NCBI GenBank assembly: GCA_017935525.1
Contig: JAGBHJ010000216.1
Location: forward strand, 1-9,215
From: Clostridia bacterium
GTDB taxonomy: Bacteria > Bacillota > Clostridia > HGM11327
Length of the DNA: 9,215 nucleotides
Direction of reading: 5' to 3'
The notes beneath the pieces were generated by a model. The model made no database searches. It was not told where the DNA came from and was given only the letters and a program-made list of their open reading frames with translations. A program made the position numbers and the translations under genes. Shown piece after piece: positions 1 through 5,716 of the stretch (the stretch's first letter is position 1; each line of letters opens with the position of its first letter).

Positions 1-531
1 AAGCAGCTTGCCCAATATCAGCTTGGTCTTCATACCTCCCGAAAGCTCCGTTACGGTTTTGGCTCTGTCGTGATCCTCAAATCCCAAGCCGTACAGCACG
101 CTATCCACCTTTTTGTCTATACGGTCAAATTCCTTCTTTTCCAGCAGGTCAAGTATGTCCTGCGCTTTTTCCACCGCCCTCATCTGCTCCGCCTCATCAA
201 GGTCACCGATAGAGGAATACATCTCATCCACCTTGGCACTAAGCTTGTACAGATCACTGAAAGCATCGTTCAGGTACTCCTCCACAGTTTGTGCCTTGTC
301 AATATCCGCATACTGATCCAGATAGCCTATCCTTGTCTTTGGGTGCATCTGCAAATTCCAGTTGTCGGGCACCACCTCGCCAATCAGCATCTTTAAGAAC
401 GTGGACTTTCCACAGCCGTTTTGCCCCACGATACCGATGTGGTCGTTTTCGTTTACTACTATTTCTGCCTTATTAAATATGCTTTTCTCCACAAATGCGT
501 GGGAAAGCTCCGTTACCTTCAAAATTCTCAT
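1..531 (-). CDS. ABC-F family ATPase, N-terminal 177 residues (cut by window edge)
   Basis: Soluble ABC-F proteins carry two ATPase domains and no membrane segments. They act on the ribosome, as translation factors or as protectors against ribosome-targeting antibiotics. The visible part is most of the first ATPase domain. It has a Walker A motif GIVGQNGCGKST at residues 33-44, a Q-loop in GYLDQY (Q73), a helical acidic segment at about 85-140, and the ABC signature LSGGM at 163-167. The fifth signature residue is usually Q or E; Met here is unusual. The ATG at 529-531 is chosen because AGGAGG (540-545) lies 8 nt upstream. The frame stays open to base 1; the Walker B motif, inter-domain linker and second domain lie outside. 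The gene has its own promoter (885-913) and a long leader with terminator-like hairpins. ABC-F membership is clear; resistance versus housekeeping role cannot be decided from this fragment. Confidence 0.93.
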   Translation of the reverse strand, partial: MRILKVTELSHAFVEKSIFNKAEIVVNENDHIGIVGQNGCGKSTFLKMLIGEVVPDNWNLQMHPKTRIGYLDQYADIDKAQTVEEYLNDAFSDLYKLSAKVDEMYSSIGDLDEAEQMRAVEKAQDILDLLEKKEFDRIDKKVDSVLYGLGFEDHDRAKTVTELSGGMKTKLILGKLL

Positions 532-563
532 TATTTCTTCCTCCTGATCTCTGATTTTAAACG

Positions 564-618
564 CAAAAACACCGACAGTTTACATACCCATGTTTTTAGG
601 GCGAAGTCCTGCCGGTGT
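564..618 (-). terminator. Terminator-like hairpin immediately upstream of the ABC-F gene
   Basis: On the minus strand, ACACCGGCAG (618-609) pairs with CTGTCGGTGT (578-569) over 10 bp with one G-U pair. The 30-nt loop could hold a small CCC/GGG inner pair. A run of five U (569-565) follows. It lies between the ABC-F promoter and the ABC-F ribosome binding site (540-545), so it would stop transcription of the gene unless disrupted. It is the second of two such hairpins in the leader. Confidence 0.7.
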
Positions 619-635
619 TATCCACTTGTTTTAAT

Positions 636-666
636 ATAAAAATAGCGGACAGTAATAGCTGTCCGC
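636..666 (-). terminator. First terminator-like hairpin of the ABC-F leader
   Basis: Perfect 8-bp stem GCGGACAG/CTGTCCGC (666-659 and 652-645 on the minus strand) with a 6-nt loop, followed by UAUUUUUAUA. It begins 20 nt after the stop codon of the upstream ORF (687-851). The U tract is interrupted, so efficiency may be moderate. Position and form fit a leader attenuator rather than the end of an operon. Confidence 0.68.
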
Positions 667-686
667 ATGAGATCAAATATCAGAAT

Positions 687-851
687 TTACTGAGATACGA
701 TTTTATGAGGCGCAGCTATATCGGCAAAAAGGACAGACTCCTGATTTTGGGTAGACTTCTCCCTTTGAGCTGCGCAGAGGAATGCATGAATCAAAGATCT
801 CACCATCATATATGTGGGAAGAATGATTCTACACTGTTCGTAATTTGCCAT
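687..851 (-). CDS. 54-residue upstream ORF (putative leader peptide) of the ABC-F gene
   Basis: A short ORF starts at ATG 849-851 and stops at TAA 687-689. A strong ribosome binding site, GAGGTGA with AGGTGA at 857-862, lies 5 nt before the ATG. The peptide begins MANYEQCRIILPTYMMVRSL and continues without a transmembrane segment, signal peptide or known domain that I recognise. It sits about 30 nt after the predicted transcription start and ends before two tandem terminator-like hairpins that precede the ABC-F gene. Inference: its translation, or ribosome stalling on it, sets whether transcription continues, as described for several ABC-F and rRNA-methyltransferase resistance genes. At 54 residues it is longer than many leader peptides. 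Its 3' third overlaps a segment with strong RNA-folding potential (710-775), so part of its sequence may be constrained by RNA structure. Evidence that it is translated is limited to the ribosome binding site and its position. Confidence 0.62.
   Translation of the reverse strand: MANYEQCRIILPTYMMVRSLIHAFLCAAQREKSTQNQESVLFADIAAPHKIVSQ
710..775 (-). ncRNA. Foldable segment in the ABC-F leader (possible three-way junction)
   Basis: In the minus-strand RNA, GCGCAGCU (775-768) and AGCUGCGC (717-710) form a perfect 8-bp closing stem. Inside it two small hairpins are possible: GGG...CCC closed by the loop AGAAGUCUA, and AGGA-GUCUG-UCCU followed by a U run. Together they would make a three-way junction inside the coding region of the upstream ORF. 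The small arms are weak (3-5 bp), so the fold is tentative. The closing stem is the strongest part of the evidence. Confidence 0.4.
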
Positions 852-884
852 ATAACTCACCTCTCTTTCGTTAAGATTATAATT

Positions 885-913
885 ATTTTACCATAAATAT
901 ATGTATTTGTCAA
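885..913 (-). promoter_or_regulatory. Sigma-A-type promoter of the ABC-F leader and gene
   Basis: Minus strand: -35 TTGACA (908-913, perfect), 17-nt spacer, -10 TAAAAT (885-890) preceded by TGG, giving an extended -10. An A-rich run lies just upstream of the -35 and could act as an UP element. Predicted transcription start is near 878. The promoter lies 22 nt beyond the stop codon of the deacetylase gene, and no terminator is visible between them. Confidence 0.85.
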
Positions 914-935
914 GACTTTTTTTTACTTCTCATTC

Positions 936-2306
936 CTACGCTATCACGCGGGGCTTACCCTCGGGAAGTCGCAACGTCCAGCTTTGCAAGCGAGAACGAT
1001 GGGAAAGGAAATTATCCATAAGATCCTTTGTGTCTATCCACTTTTGCTTAAGGTCAAGATCCCGCAAAACCGCAAATTGGTCAAGGTCTATCTGCCACGG
1101 TCCGGGAGATAACGTCACCCTATCCTCTCCGCAAAGCACCGCCAAAGCAACCCGAAGCCAGTCAGCAGGGCCAAGTATGCTTTCGCCCACCCGTATCTCC
1201 GTGGGTAGCCACTCCTCTGCCTGCATAGCCTTTGCAGATGCAACCATTTCGTCCCTTGTAACGGTAACGTCCCTCTCTATTGCATAGGGCGTTGCTAAAA
1301 AGCCCTTAACGCGTCGGCATTGGTATTCAGCTTCACCACGCAGAAGCGCTCCGCAAGCATGGAAAATGTCGCTGATACAATATGAATGCGGCGCTGTAAC
1401 AGGGTGGAATTTCTCCTCCAGGGCTGACCTTATGCAAGGAATGTCCTTTATGCTGATCGTTCTTGGAGCAGAGCTGTATTTTGCTGCCAATTCCCCGTAG
1501 GTTTTAATGGAAAAACGCGGGTCCGCCTTTATAAGGCTCACAAAACGGTCAAATCTGTCGTAGTACCATTCAATCGCTTCGTCGGGGACACGCTTTGAGG
1601 TCCTCCACTCATCCTCGGGAGTGTTCTCGCCATTGTAGTTGACCCCGTCCCACCACTCGGCATACATACTCATTGACGGATGATGGTAGCAGACCAACAA
1701 GTCCTTGTTCTCCGCCGCCCAATCAATGGTTTTGCGAATCTCATCCTCGGACCTTGGATAAAGAGGCCACATATTATCGTCCTTTACCACCAAAAATGCT
1801 TCCAGGCAGATGTCGTAATTCGTGCAGAGCATATTACAAAAATACACGGGGCACGGAAAAGACCCGCTTGCTATCAAATCCCCGCAATAAACAGGTACGC
1901 CCATTTCGTTATACAGATAGTGAGCCACGTAGGACACGGAATTACCCGGTGGACACGCAGAATTAAAGCTATCCACACCAAACACCCTTTTCAATATGCT
2001 TACACACTCATTTTCCCGAGCAGAAAGAATGCTGTGGGCGGCATTGTAATCCTCAATATCGGTGCATTCGTTAATTGTGGGGTGTATGGAATGCCCCAAA
2101 GAGTGAATTCCTATCTCGTGGTGCTTTAACTCCTCGATAATATCCGTCCTGCCGTAGCGTTCAAGCTGTTGAGCCAGCCGTCCCACCACCTGAAAGCTAC
2201 CGCGGATATTGTGCTTTTTTAATATTTGCGCAGTACGGAGAATGCCGTCAAAACCGTCAATATTGACTATATCCTCCGTATCAAAGCTGAAAACAATGTC
2301 AGTCAT
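936..2306 (-). CDS. Polysaccharide-deacetylase-like (NodB-fold) protein with extra C-terminal region
   Basis: 456 residues, with no signal peptide or membrane segment, so probably cytosolic. Residues 1 to about 275 match the NodB/carbohydrate esterase 4 fold: FSFDTED (D9, E11, D12) for the catalytic/metal motif 1, IHSLGHSIHP (H68, H72) for the metal-binding histidines, and YHHPSM (near 207-212) for the late histidine motif. In place of the usual Arg-containing motif 3 there is SACPPGNS (about 116-123), so substrate or chemistry may differ from classical chitin or peptidoglycan deacetylases. Residues about 285-456 are extra. They contain two similar blocks about 66 residues apart (301-325 and 367-394), each with Pro/Val at the start, an I/G-x-x-D core and ending in L-x-GE. 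The ATG at 2304-2306 is preferred over an in-frame TTG four codons upstream, because GGAG lies 6 nt before the ATG. The gene follows rmuC by 33 nt and is probably co-transcribed with it. Confidence 0.82.
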   Translation of the reverse strand: MTDIVFSFDTEDIVNIDGFDGILRTAQILKKHNIRGSFQVVGRLAQQLERYGRTDIIEELKHHEIGIHSLGHSIHPTINECTDIEDYNAAHSILSARENECVSILKRVFGVDSFNSACPPGNSVSYVAHYLYNEMGVPVYCGDLIASGSFPCPVYFCNMLCTNYDICLEAFLVVKDDNMWPLYPRSEDEIRKTIDWAAENKDLLVCYHHPSMSMYAEWWDGVNYNGENTPEDEWRTSKRVPDEAIEWYYDRFDRFVSLIKADPRFSIKTYGELAAKYSSAPRTISIKDIPCIRSALEEKFHPVTAPHSYCISDIFHACGALLRGEAEYQCRRVKGFLATPYAIERDVTVTRDEMVASAKAMQAEEWLPTEIRVGESILGPADWLRVALAVLCGEDRVTLSPGPWQIDLDQFAVLRDLDLKQKWIDTKDLMDNFLSHRSRLQSWTLRLPEGKPRVIA

Positions 2307-2339
2307 ATGCTTCTCCAATTATGCTGTAAGAAACTTATC

Positions 2340-3806
2340 TTACTCCTCGTGAGCCTCTGTTTGTACACCGTTAACGGAGGTAGTCACCTCGTCCAGCATG
2401 GGCACCTCGGGCAGCTCCTTTAATCCCCTTATCTTGTTGAACGTTGCGTTCAGTCTGGAATTATATGAGCCTATTGCCTTGTTGTAGCTTGCCGCAGCCT
2501 TGTCAATACCTGCGCCCACTGCGCCAAAGTGGGTAATAAACGTCTCAAATCTATCCACAAGCTCCTTGCTGAGCTGGGCTACCTCCTTTGCACTTTCCGC
2601 AAGGTTGTACTCCGACCAACCAAGGGCAACGGACTTCAAAAATGCGTAGAACGTAACAGGGGAAAGTATAAGAACGTTCTTATCCACCGCATAGAGGAAA
2701 ATATCGGGGTCCCCCTCAAACGCCGCAGAAAGTCCCGACTCGTAGGGGATCACCAGCACAACCATCTGCACGGATCTTTCCTCGCTTTTCCAATATTCCT
2801 TCTTTGAAAGGGCATCGATATGCTTTTTTACCGCCTTTACGTGGTTGGCAAGGTGAGCCGTTCTTTCCTGCTCGTCTGCCGCCTCCGCATACTTTAAGTA
2901 GTCATCCATGGGCACCTTGCTGTCCACGGGAATAGACCTGCCTCCCGTCAAACGGATGACCATATCGGGGCGCTTGCCCTCATTGTTGACAAACTGCTCC
3001 TCAAAGTCTATGTGCTCCATCATGCCGGAAAGCTCCGCCACACGCCTCAACTGTGCCTCACCCCATTTACCCCTTACTGATGAATTCCGCAATGCGGAGT
3101 TGAGGCTCTTGGTTTCACCCGCCAAGATATCACTCTGCTGCTTGAGCATATCAACGCTCTTATTCAACTCCACGTAGGCAGTAGCCCGTTTTGTTTCCAG
3201 CTCGCCGATGTGCTTTTTCAGCTCTGTCAGATTTTCGCTGACGGGGGTCATTATGCTCGCCACGGTCTTGTTTTCGCTTATCATCTTTTCGTCCAGCTTG
3301 GACGCAAAGTCGTTGAGCTTGTCATTTGCTGTGGCAAGGAAGTTTTTGCTGTTGTTTTCCACTATCTCCTTGGAAAGCGCGCCAAACACCTCGCGCATAT
3401 TCTTATCTGCCGCTTCCACCCATTTGCTTTTTTGCTCCTCTGCGGAAAGCTGTGACACCACCGTCTGAAGCTCCTTGTTGAGGCTTGCATTTTCCTCCCT
3501 TATCTTTTCCAGCTCTGCCTTAAAGGCTGCATTCTGCTCCTCCGCAGTCTTTGCCCTCTGGCTCTGTGCGGAAAGATCCGACGACGCCACTCTGAGGCTC
3601 TCCGTCAGCTGATCTATCTTTTCTTCCTTTGAATCGTTGTCCTCCTTCAACTGCTGGTTTACCAGCTGCTGTGAGGACAGCTCCGCATTGAGCTCGTAGA
3701 ATTCCCGCTTGAGCTTTTCTGTCTTTTTGTTATTTATTATGTACGTTGCCGCCGCACCAATGGCAGCAGCCGCCGCAGTTGCAATTATCCATGTAGTGGT
3801 ACCCAT
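2340..3806 (-). CDS. rmuC: RmuC-family DNA recombination-limiting protein
   Basis: 488 residues. An N-terminal hydrophobic, Ala-rich segment (about 5-24) acts as a membrane anchor. A long coiled coil covers about 28-150 and a second charged helical stretch runs to about 235. The conserved RmuC domain follows: RGKWGEAQLRR (245-255), RPDMVIRL (279-286) and the nuclease-like core IPVDSKVP (292-299), then the C-terminal SYNKAIGSYNSRL region (440-452). The family is predicted to have a PD-(D/E)XK-like nuclease fold and in E. coli limits inversions at short inverted repeats. Length and motif order are those of a complete protein. The ATG at 3804-3806 has AAGGAGA upstream, and a promoter lies at 3835-3863. 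It is the first gene of a probable two-gene unit with the deacetylase-like gene, divergent from the SIS/kinase operon. Family assignment is firm; a functional link with the deacetylase is unknown. Confidence 0.95.
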   Translation of the reverse strand: MGTTTWIIATAAAAAIGAAATYIINNKKTEKLKREFYELNAELSSQQLVNQQLKEDNDSKEEKIDQLTESLRVASSDLSAQSQRAKTAEEQNAAFKAELEKIREENASLNKELQTVVSQLSAEEQKSKWVEAADKNMREVFGALSKEIVENNSKNFLATANDKLNDFASKLDEKMISENKTVASIMTPVSENLTELKKHIGELETKRATAYVELNKSVDMLKQQSDILAGETKSLNSALRNSSVRGKWGEAQLRRVAELSGMMEHIDFEEQFVNNEGKRPDMVIRLTGGRSIPVDSKVPMDDYLKYAEAADEQERTAHLANHVKAVKKHIDALSKKEYWKSEERSVQMVVLVIPYESGLSAAFEGDPDIFLYAVDKNVLILSPVTFYAFLKSVALGWSEYNLAESAKEVAQLSKELVDRFETFITHFGAVGAGIDKAAASYNKAIGSYNSRLNATFNKIRGLKELPEVPMLDEVTTSVNGVQTEAHEE

Positions 3807-3834
3807 TATTGCACTCTCCTTTCATCATACGTAT

Positions 3835-3863
3835 ATTTTATCATATTTTGCAGAAAAACTCAA
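3835..3863 (-). promoter_or_regulatory. Promoter of rmuC
   Basis: Minus strand: -35 TTGAGT (3858-3863), 17-nt spacer, -10 TAAAAT (3835-3840) with an upstream TGA giving an extended -10. The start codon is 28 nt beyond the -10. Its -35 is 45 nt from the -35 of the divergent plus-strand promoter, so the two could share regulatory DNA. Confidence 0.75.
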
Positions 3864-3908
3864 TAATATTTTATCCGTCCGACGCAATGGATTATTCTGC
3901 ATAATTTG

Positions 3909-3937
3909 TTGAAAATTTCCCGATAAAATGATATAAT
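3909..3937 (+). promoter_or_regulatory. Promoter of the SIS-kinase-SIS operon
   Basis: Plus strand: -35 TTGAAA (3909-3914), 17-nt spacer, -10 TATAAT (3932-3937, perfect) preceded by TGA. Predicted start is near 3944, giving a 5' leader of about 45 nt before the ATG at 3988. Confidence 0.87.
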
Positions 3938-3946
3938 ATATTCAAA

Positions 3947-3970
3947 CATCCCCATCGGATGCAGTTTTTT
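3947..3970 (+). promoter_or_regulatory. Inverted repeat at the start of the SIS operon leader
   Basis: CATCC (3947-3951) and GGATG (3957-3961) form a 5-bp inverted repeat with a 5-nt spacer, followed by six T (3965-3970). It covers roughly +3 to +18 of the predicted transcript. It could be a repressor operator or a weak attenuator hairpin. The sequence alone does not distinguish these, and a 5-bp repeat can arise by chance. Confidence 0.35.
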
Positions 3971-3987
3971 GAGGAAAGGTGATAATT

Positions 3988-4725
3988 ATGCGTGGCAACG
4001 ACTATATTAACTGCGTAACGGAGTGCATCAACAAGGCTTGGGGCACCCAGCAGGATACACTCAACAAGGTTTCCGAACTTTTGGCAGAAAAGATTGAAAA
4101 TAAGAATAACGTATTTGTTTTTGGATGCTCCCATGCAGGCATACTTGCAGAGGAGGTATTTTACAGAACGGGCGGCTTGGCGGTTATCAACCCCATATTC
4201 TTCCCCGGGTTTATGTTGAACACACGCCCCATCACAATGACCAGCCAGCTGGAGCGTCTGCCGGGATTGGGTAAGATAATTCTGGAGCAAAACCACGTTT
4301 CCGAGGGCGATCTTTTGATACTCCACTCCGTTTCCGGCAGAAACACAGTACCCGTTGACATGGCGTTGGAGGCAAAAAAGCTTGGAGTTACCACAGTTTG
4401 CATCACAAACATAAGCTATTCCAATGCTGTAACATCCCGCCACCCCAGCGGAAAGCGTCTTTTTGAGGTGTGCGACCTTGTCATCGACAACTGTGGCGAC
4501 GTTGGCGATGCGGCTATCACTCTTGACGGCCTTGCAGAAAAGATCGGCCCCACATCAACAGCGGTAGGCACAGCTCTGCTTAACGCCATTGTCATTGACG
4601 CTGTGGAAAAGATGATAAGCGACGGCATTGTGCCCCCCGTGTTTATGAGTGCAAACCTCAACGGCGGCGACGAGCACAACGCAAGGATATTTGAAGAATA
4701 CGGCGACAATATATTCTATATGTGA
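3988..4725 (+). CDS. UPF0309-like SIS-domain sugar-phosphate protein (first paralogue)
   Basis: 245 residues, the usual length for UPF0309 SIS-domain proteins, which bind phosphosugars and are predicted isomerases or related enzymes. Visible motifs: FGCSHAGILAEEVFYRTGG (45-63), with a His and a Glu pair typical of the family; LERLPG (88-93); the phosphate-binding HSVSGRN loop (113-119); RHPSGKRL (151-158); and the C-terminal SANLNGGDEHN (221-231). All family motifs look intact. The ATG at 3988 is preferred over an in-frame GTG three codons upstream, because AGGAAAGG precedes the ATG at a normal distance and the GTG would overlap it. It is the first gene of a three-gene operon; the kinase gene follows after 13 nt. 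The exact reaction is unknown. The kinase partner suggests that it acts on a hexose- or amino-sugar-6-phosphate. Confidence 0.87.
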   Translation: MRGNDYINCVTECINKAWGTQQDTLNKVSELLAEKIENKNNVFVFGCSHAGILAEEVFYRTGGLAVINPIFFPGFMLNTRPITMTSQLERLPGLGKIILEQNHVSEGDLLILHSVSGRNTVPVDMALEAKKLGVTTVCITNISYSNAVTSRHPSGKRLFEVCDLVIDNCGDVGDAAITLDGLAEKIGPTSTAVGTALLNAIVIDAVEKMISDGIVPPVFMSANLNGGDEHNARIFEEYGDNIFYM

Positions 4726-4738
4726 CGAGGAAGGCATT

Positions 4739-5698
4739 ATGAAAAAATATATTGCAGTTGACTCAGGCGGCACAAAATTTGCCGCAATACTGTATGACGA
4801 AAACCTCTCCCCCATCAAGATAGCCCGTGTAGGCAGTATGCGCCCAACGACCGTTGACCCCCAGCTGATAAACTACCAGATGGACAGATTGCTGGAGCTG
4901 CTTGAGCTGGAAAAAGGTGAGGAAATAGAGCGAGCATCGGGCGCACTTTGCGGATCTTCGGTGTTCAGCAAGCGATTGGCTGAGCATTGCAAGGTACTAT
5001 CCACCGACTATTGCGGCGAGCAAACGTTGGGCTGGTACGCCGCGGGGCTTTTTGAGGAGGGTCTGCTCTCCCTTTCCGGCACAGGCTCTGCCACATTTGT
5101 GTCCTACAAGGGCAAAAGTGATTGCATAGGTGGCTACGGCGCACAGATTTCGGACGAGGGCTCAGGCTATTGGATGGCAAGGCTCGCCTGCGAGCACGCA
5201 ATACGTGATTACGAAGGCAGAGGTCCCAAAACCCTTATGACACAGCTTATTACGGAGCACTTTGGCGGCACGAACCTGCACAATGCGCTGTACAAGATAT
5301 ACTCAATGCCAAACACCGCCCCCACTACGGCACTTGCATCCTGCTCCGTTGCTGTTGGACTTGCCGCAAAGGAAAACGACGAGCTGGCATTGCAGGTCAT
5401 CGACCAAACGGCGGAGTCATTGGCCTCCCAGGCTATTGCCGCAATAAGGCGCAGCGGTGTGGAGCATGATATACCCATCACCATCTCGGGAAGTACGTGG
5501 CGTTGCCCCCATCTGTTCAGACTTTACAAGCAAAAAATGCTTGAATACGACCCTAACTTCAACATAACCGTGCCACAGTTTGAGCCGATTATGGGGCCCA
5601 TCATAAAGGACTATTACGCAAAGTATAACCGCTTTGACAGCGACGCCATTGAACAATTAAAAAGGGATTACCCACAACACGTATTCAATATCGACTAA
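4739..5698 (+). CDS. BadF/BadG/BcrA/BcrD-type ASKHA sugar kinase (N-acetylglucosamine-kinase-like)
   Basis: 319 residues, a normal length for this kinase group, which transfers phosphate from ATP to sugars such as GlcNAc or glucosamine. Motifs: phosphate-1 loop DSGGTK (8-13), STDY with Asp90 in the expected catalytic region, phosphate-2 loop LSGTGS (112-117), GGYGAQISDEGSGY (131-144), which closely resembles the GGWG...DEGSG motif of GlcNAc kinases, and an adenosine-type ISGSTW segment near the C-terminus. The ATG at 4739 has GAGGAAGG directly upstream. A longer in-frame ORF beginning at 4649 is rejected because it overlaps the preceding gene and lacks such a site. Placement between two SIS-domain genes, 13 and 18 nt away, implies co-transcription and a shared pathway: the kinase would supply the sugar phosphate the SIS proteins act on. 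Sugar specificity cannot be read from the sequence; MurNAc-type or other sugars remain possible. Confidence 0.88.
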   Translation: MKKYIAVDSGGTKFAAILYDENLSPIKIARVGSMRPTTVDPQLINYQMDRLLELLELEKGEEIERASGALCGSSVFSKRLAEHCKVLSTDYCGEQTLGWYAAGLFEEGLLSLSGTGSATFVSYKGKSDCIGGYGAQISDEGSGYWMARLACEHAIRDYEGRGPKTLMTQLITEHFGGTNLHNALYKIYSMPNTAPTTALASCSVAVGLAAKENDELALQVIDQTAESLASQAIAAIRRSGVEHDIPITISGSTWRCPHLFRLYKQKMLEYDPNFNITVPQFEPIMGPIIKDYYAKYNRFDSDAIEQLKRDYPQHVFNID

Positions 5699-5716
5699 CG
5701 AAAGGAAATAGATCAA

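Noticed and set aside
615..896. Plus-strand ORF of 93 residues across the ABC-F leader
   Set aside because: It runs antisense to a region with a clear minus-strand promoter, ribosome binding site and terminators, and shows no protein family resemblance.
2307..2318. In-frame TTG start four codons upstream of the deacetylase-like ATG
   Set aside because: The GGAG ribosome binding site overlaps these codons and is correctly spaced for the ATG at 2304-2306.
3892..4443. Minus-strand ORF of 183 residues opposite the first SIS gene
   Set aside because: It is antisense to a gene with intact family motifs and extends across two divergent promoters; a shadow frame.
4649..4738. Upstream extension of the sugar kinase
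   Set aside because: It would overlap the preceding SIS gene by about 80 nt; the ATG at 4739 has a good ribosome binding site and starts at the expected N-terminus of the family.
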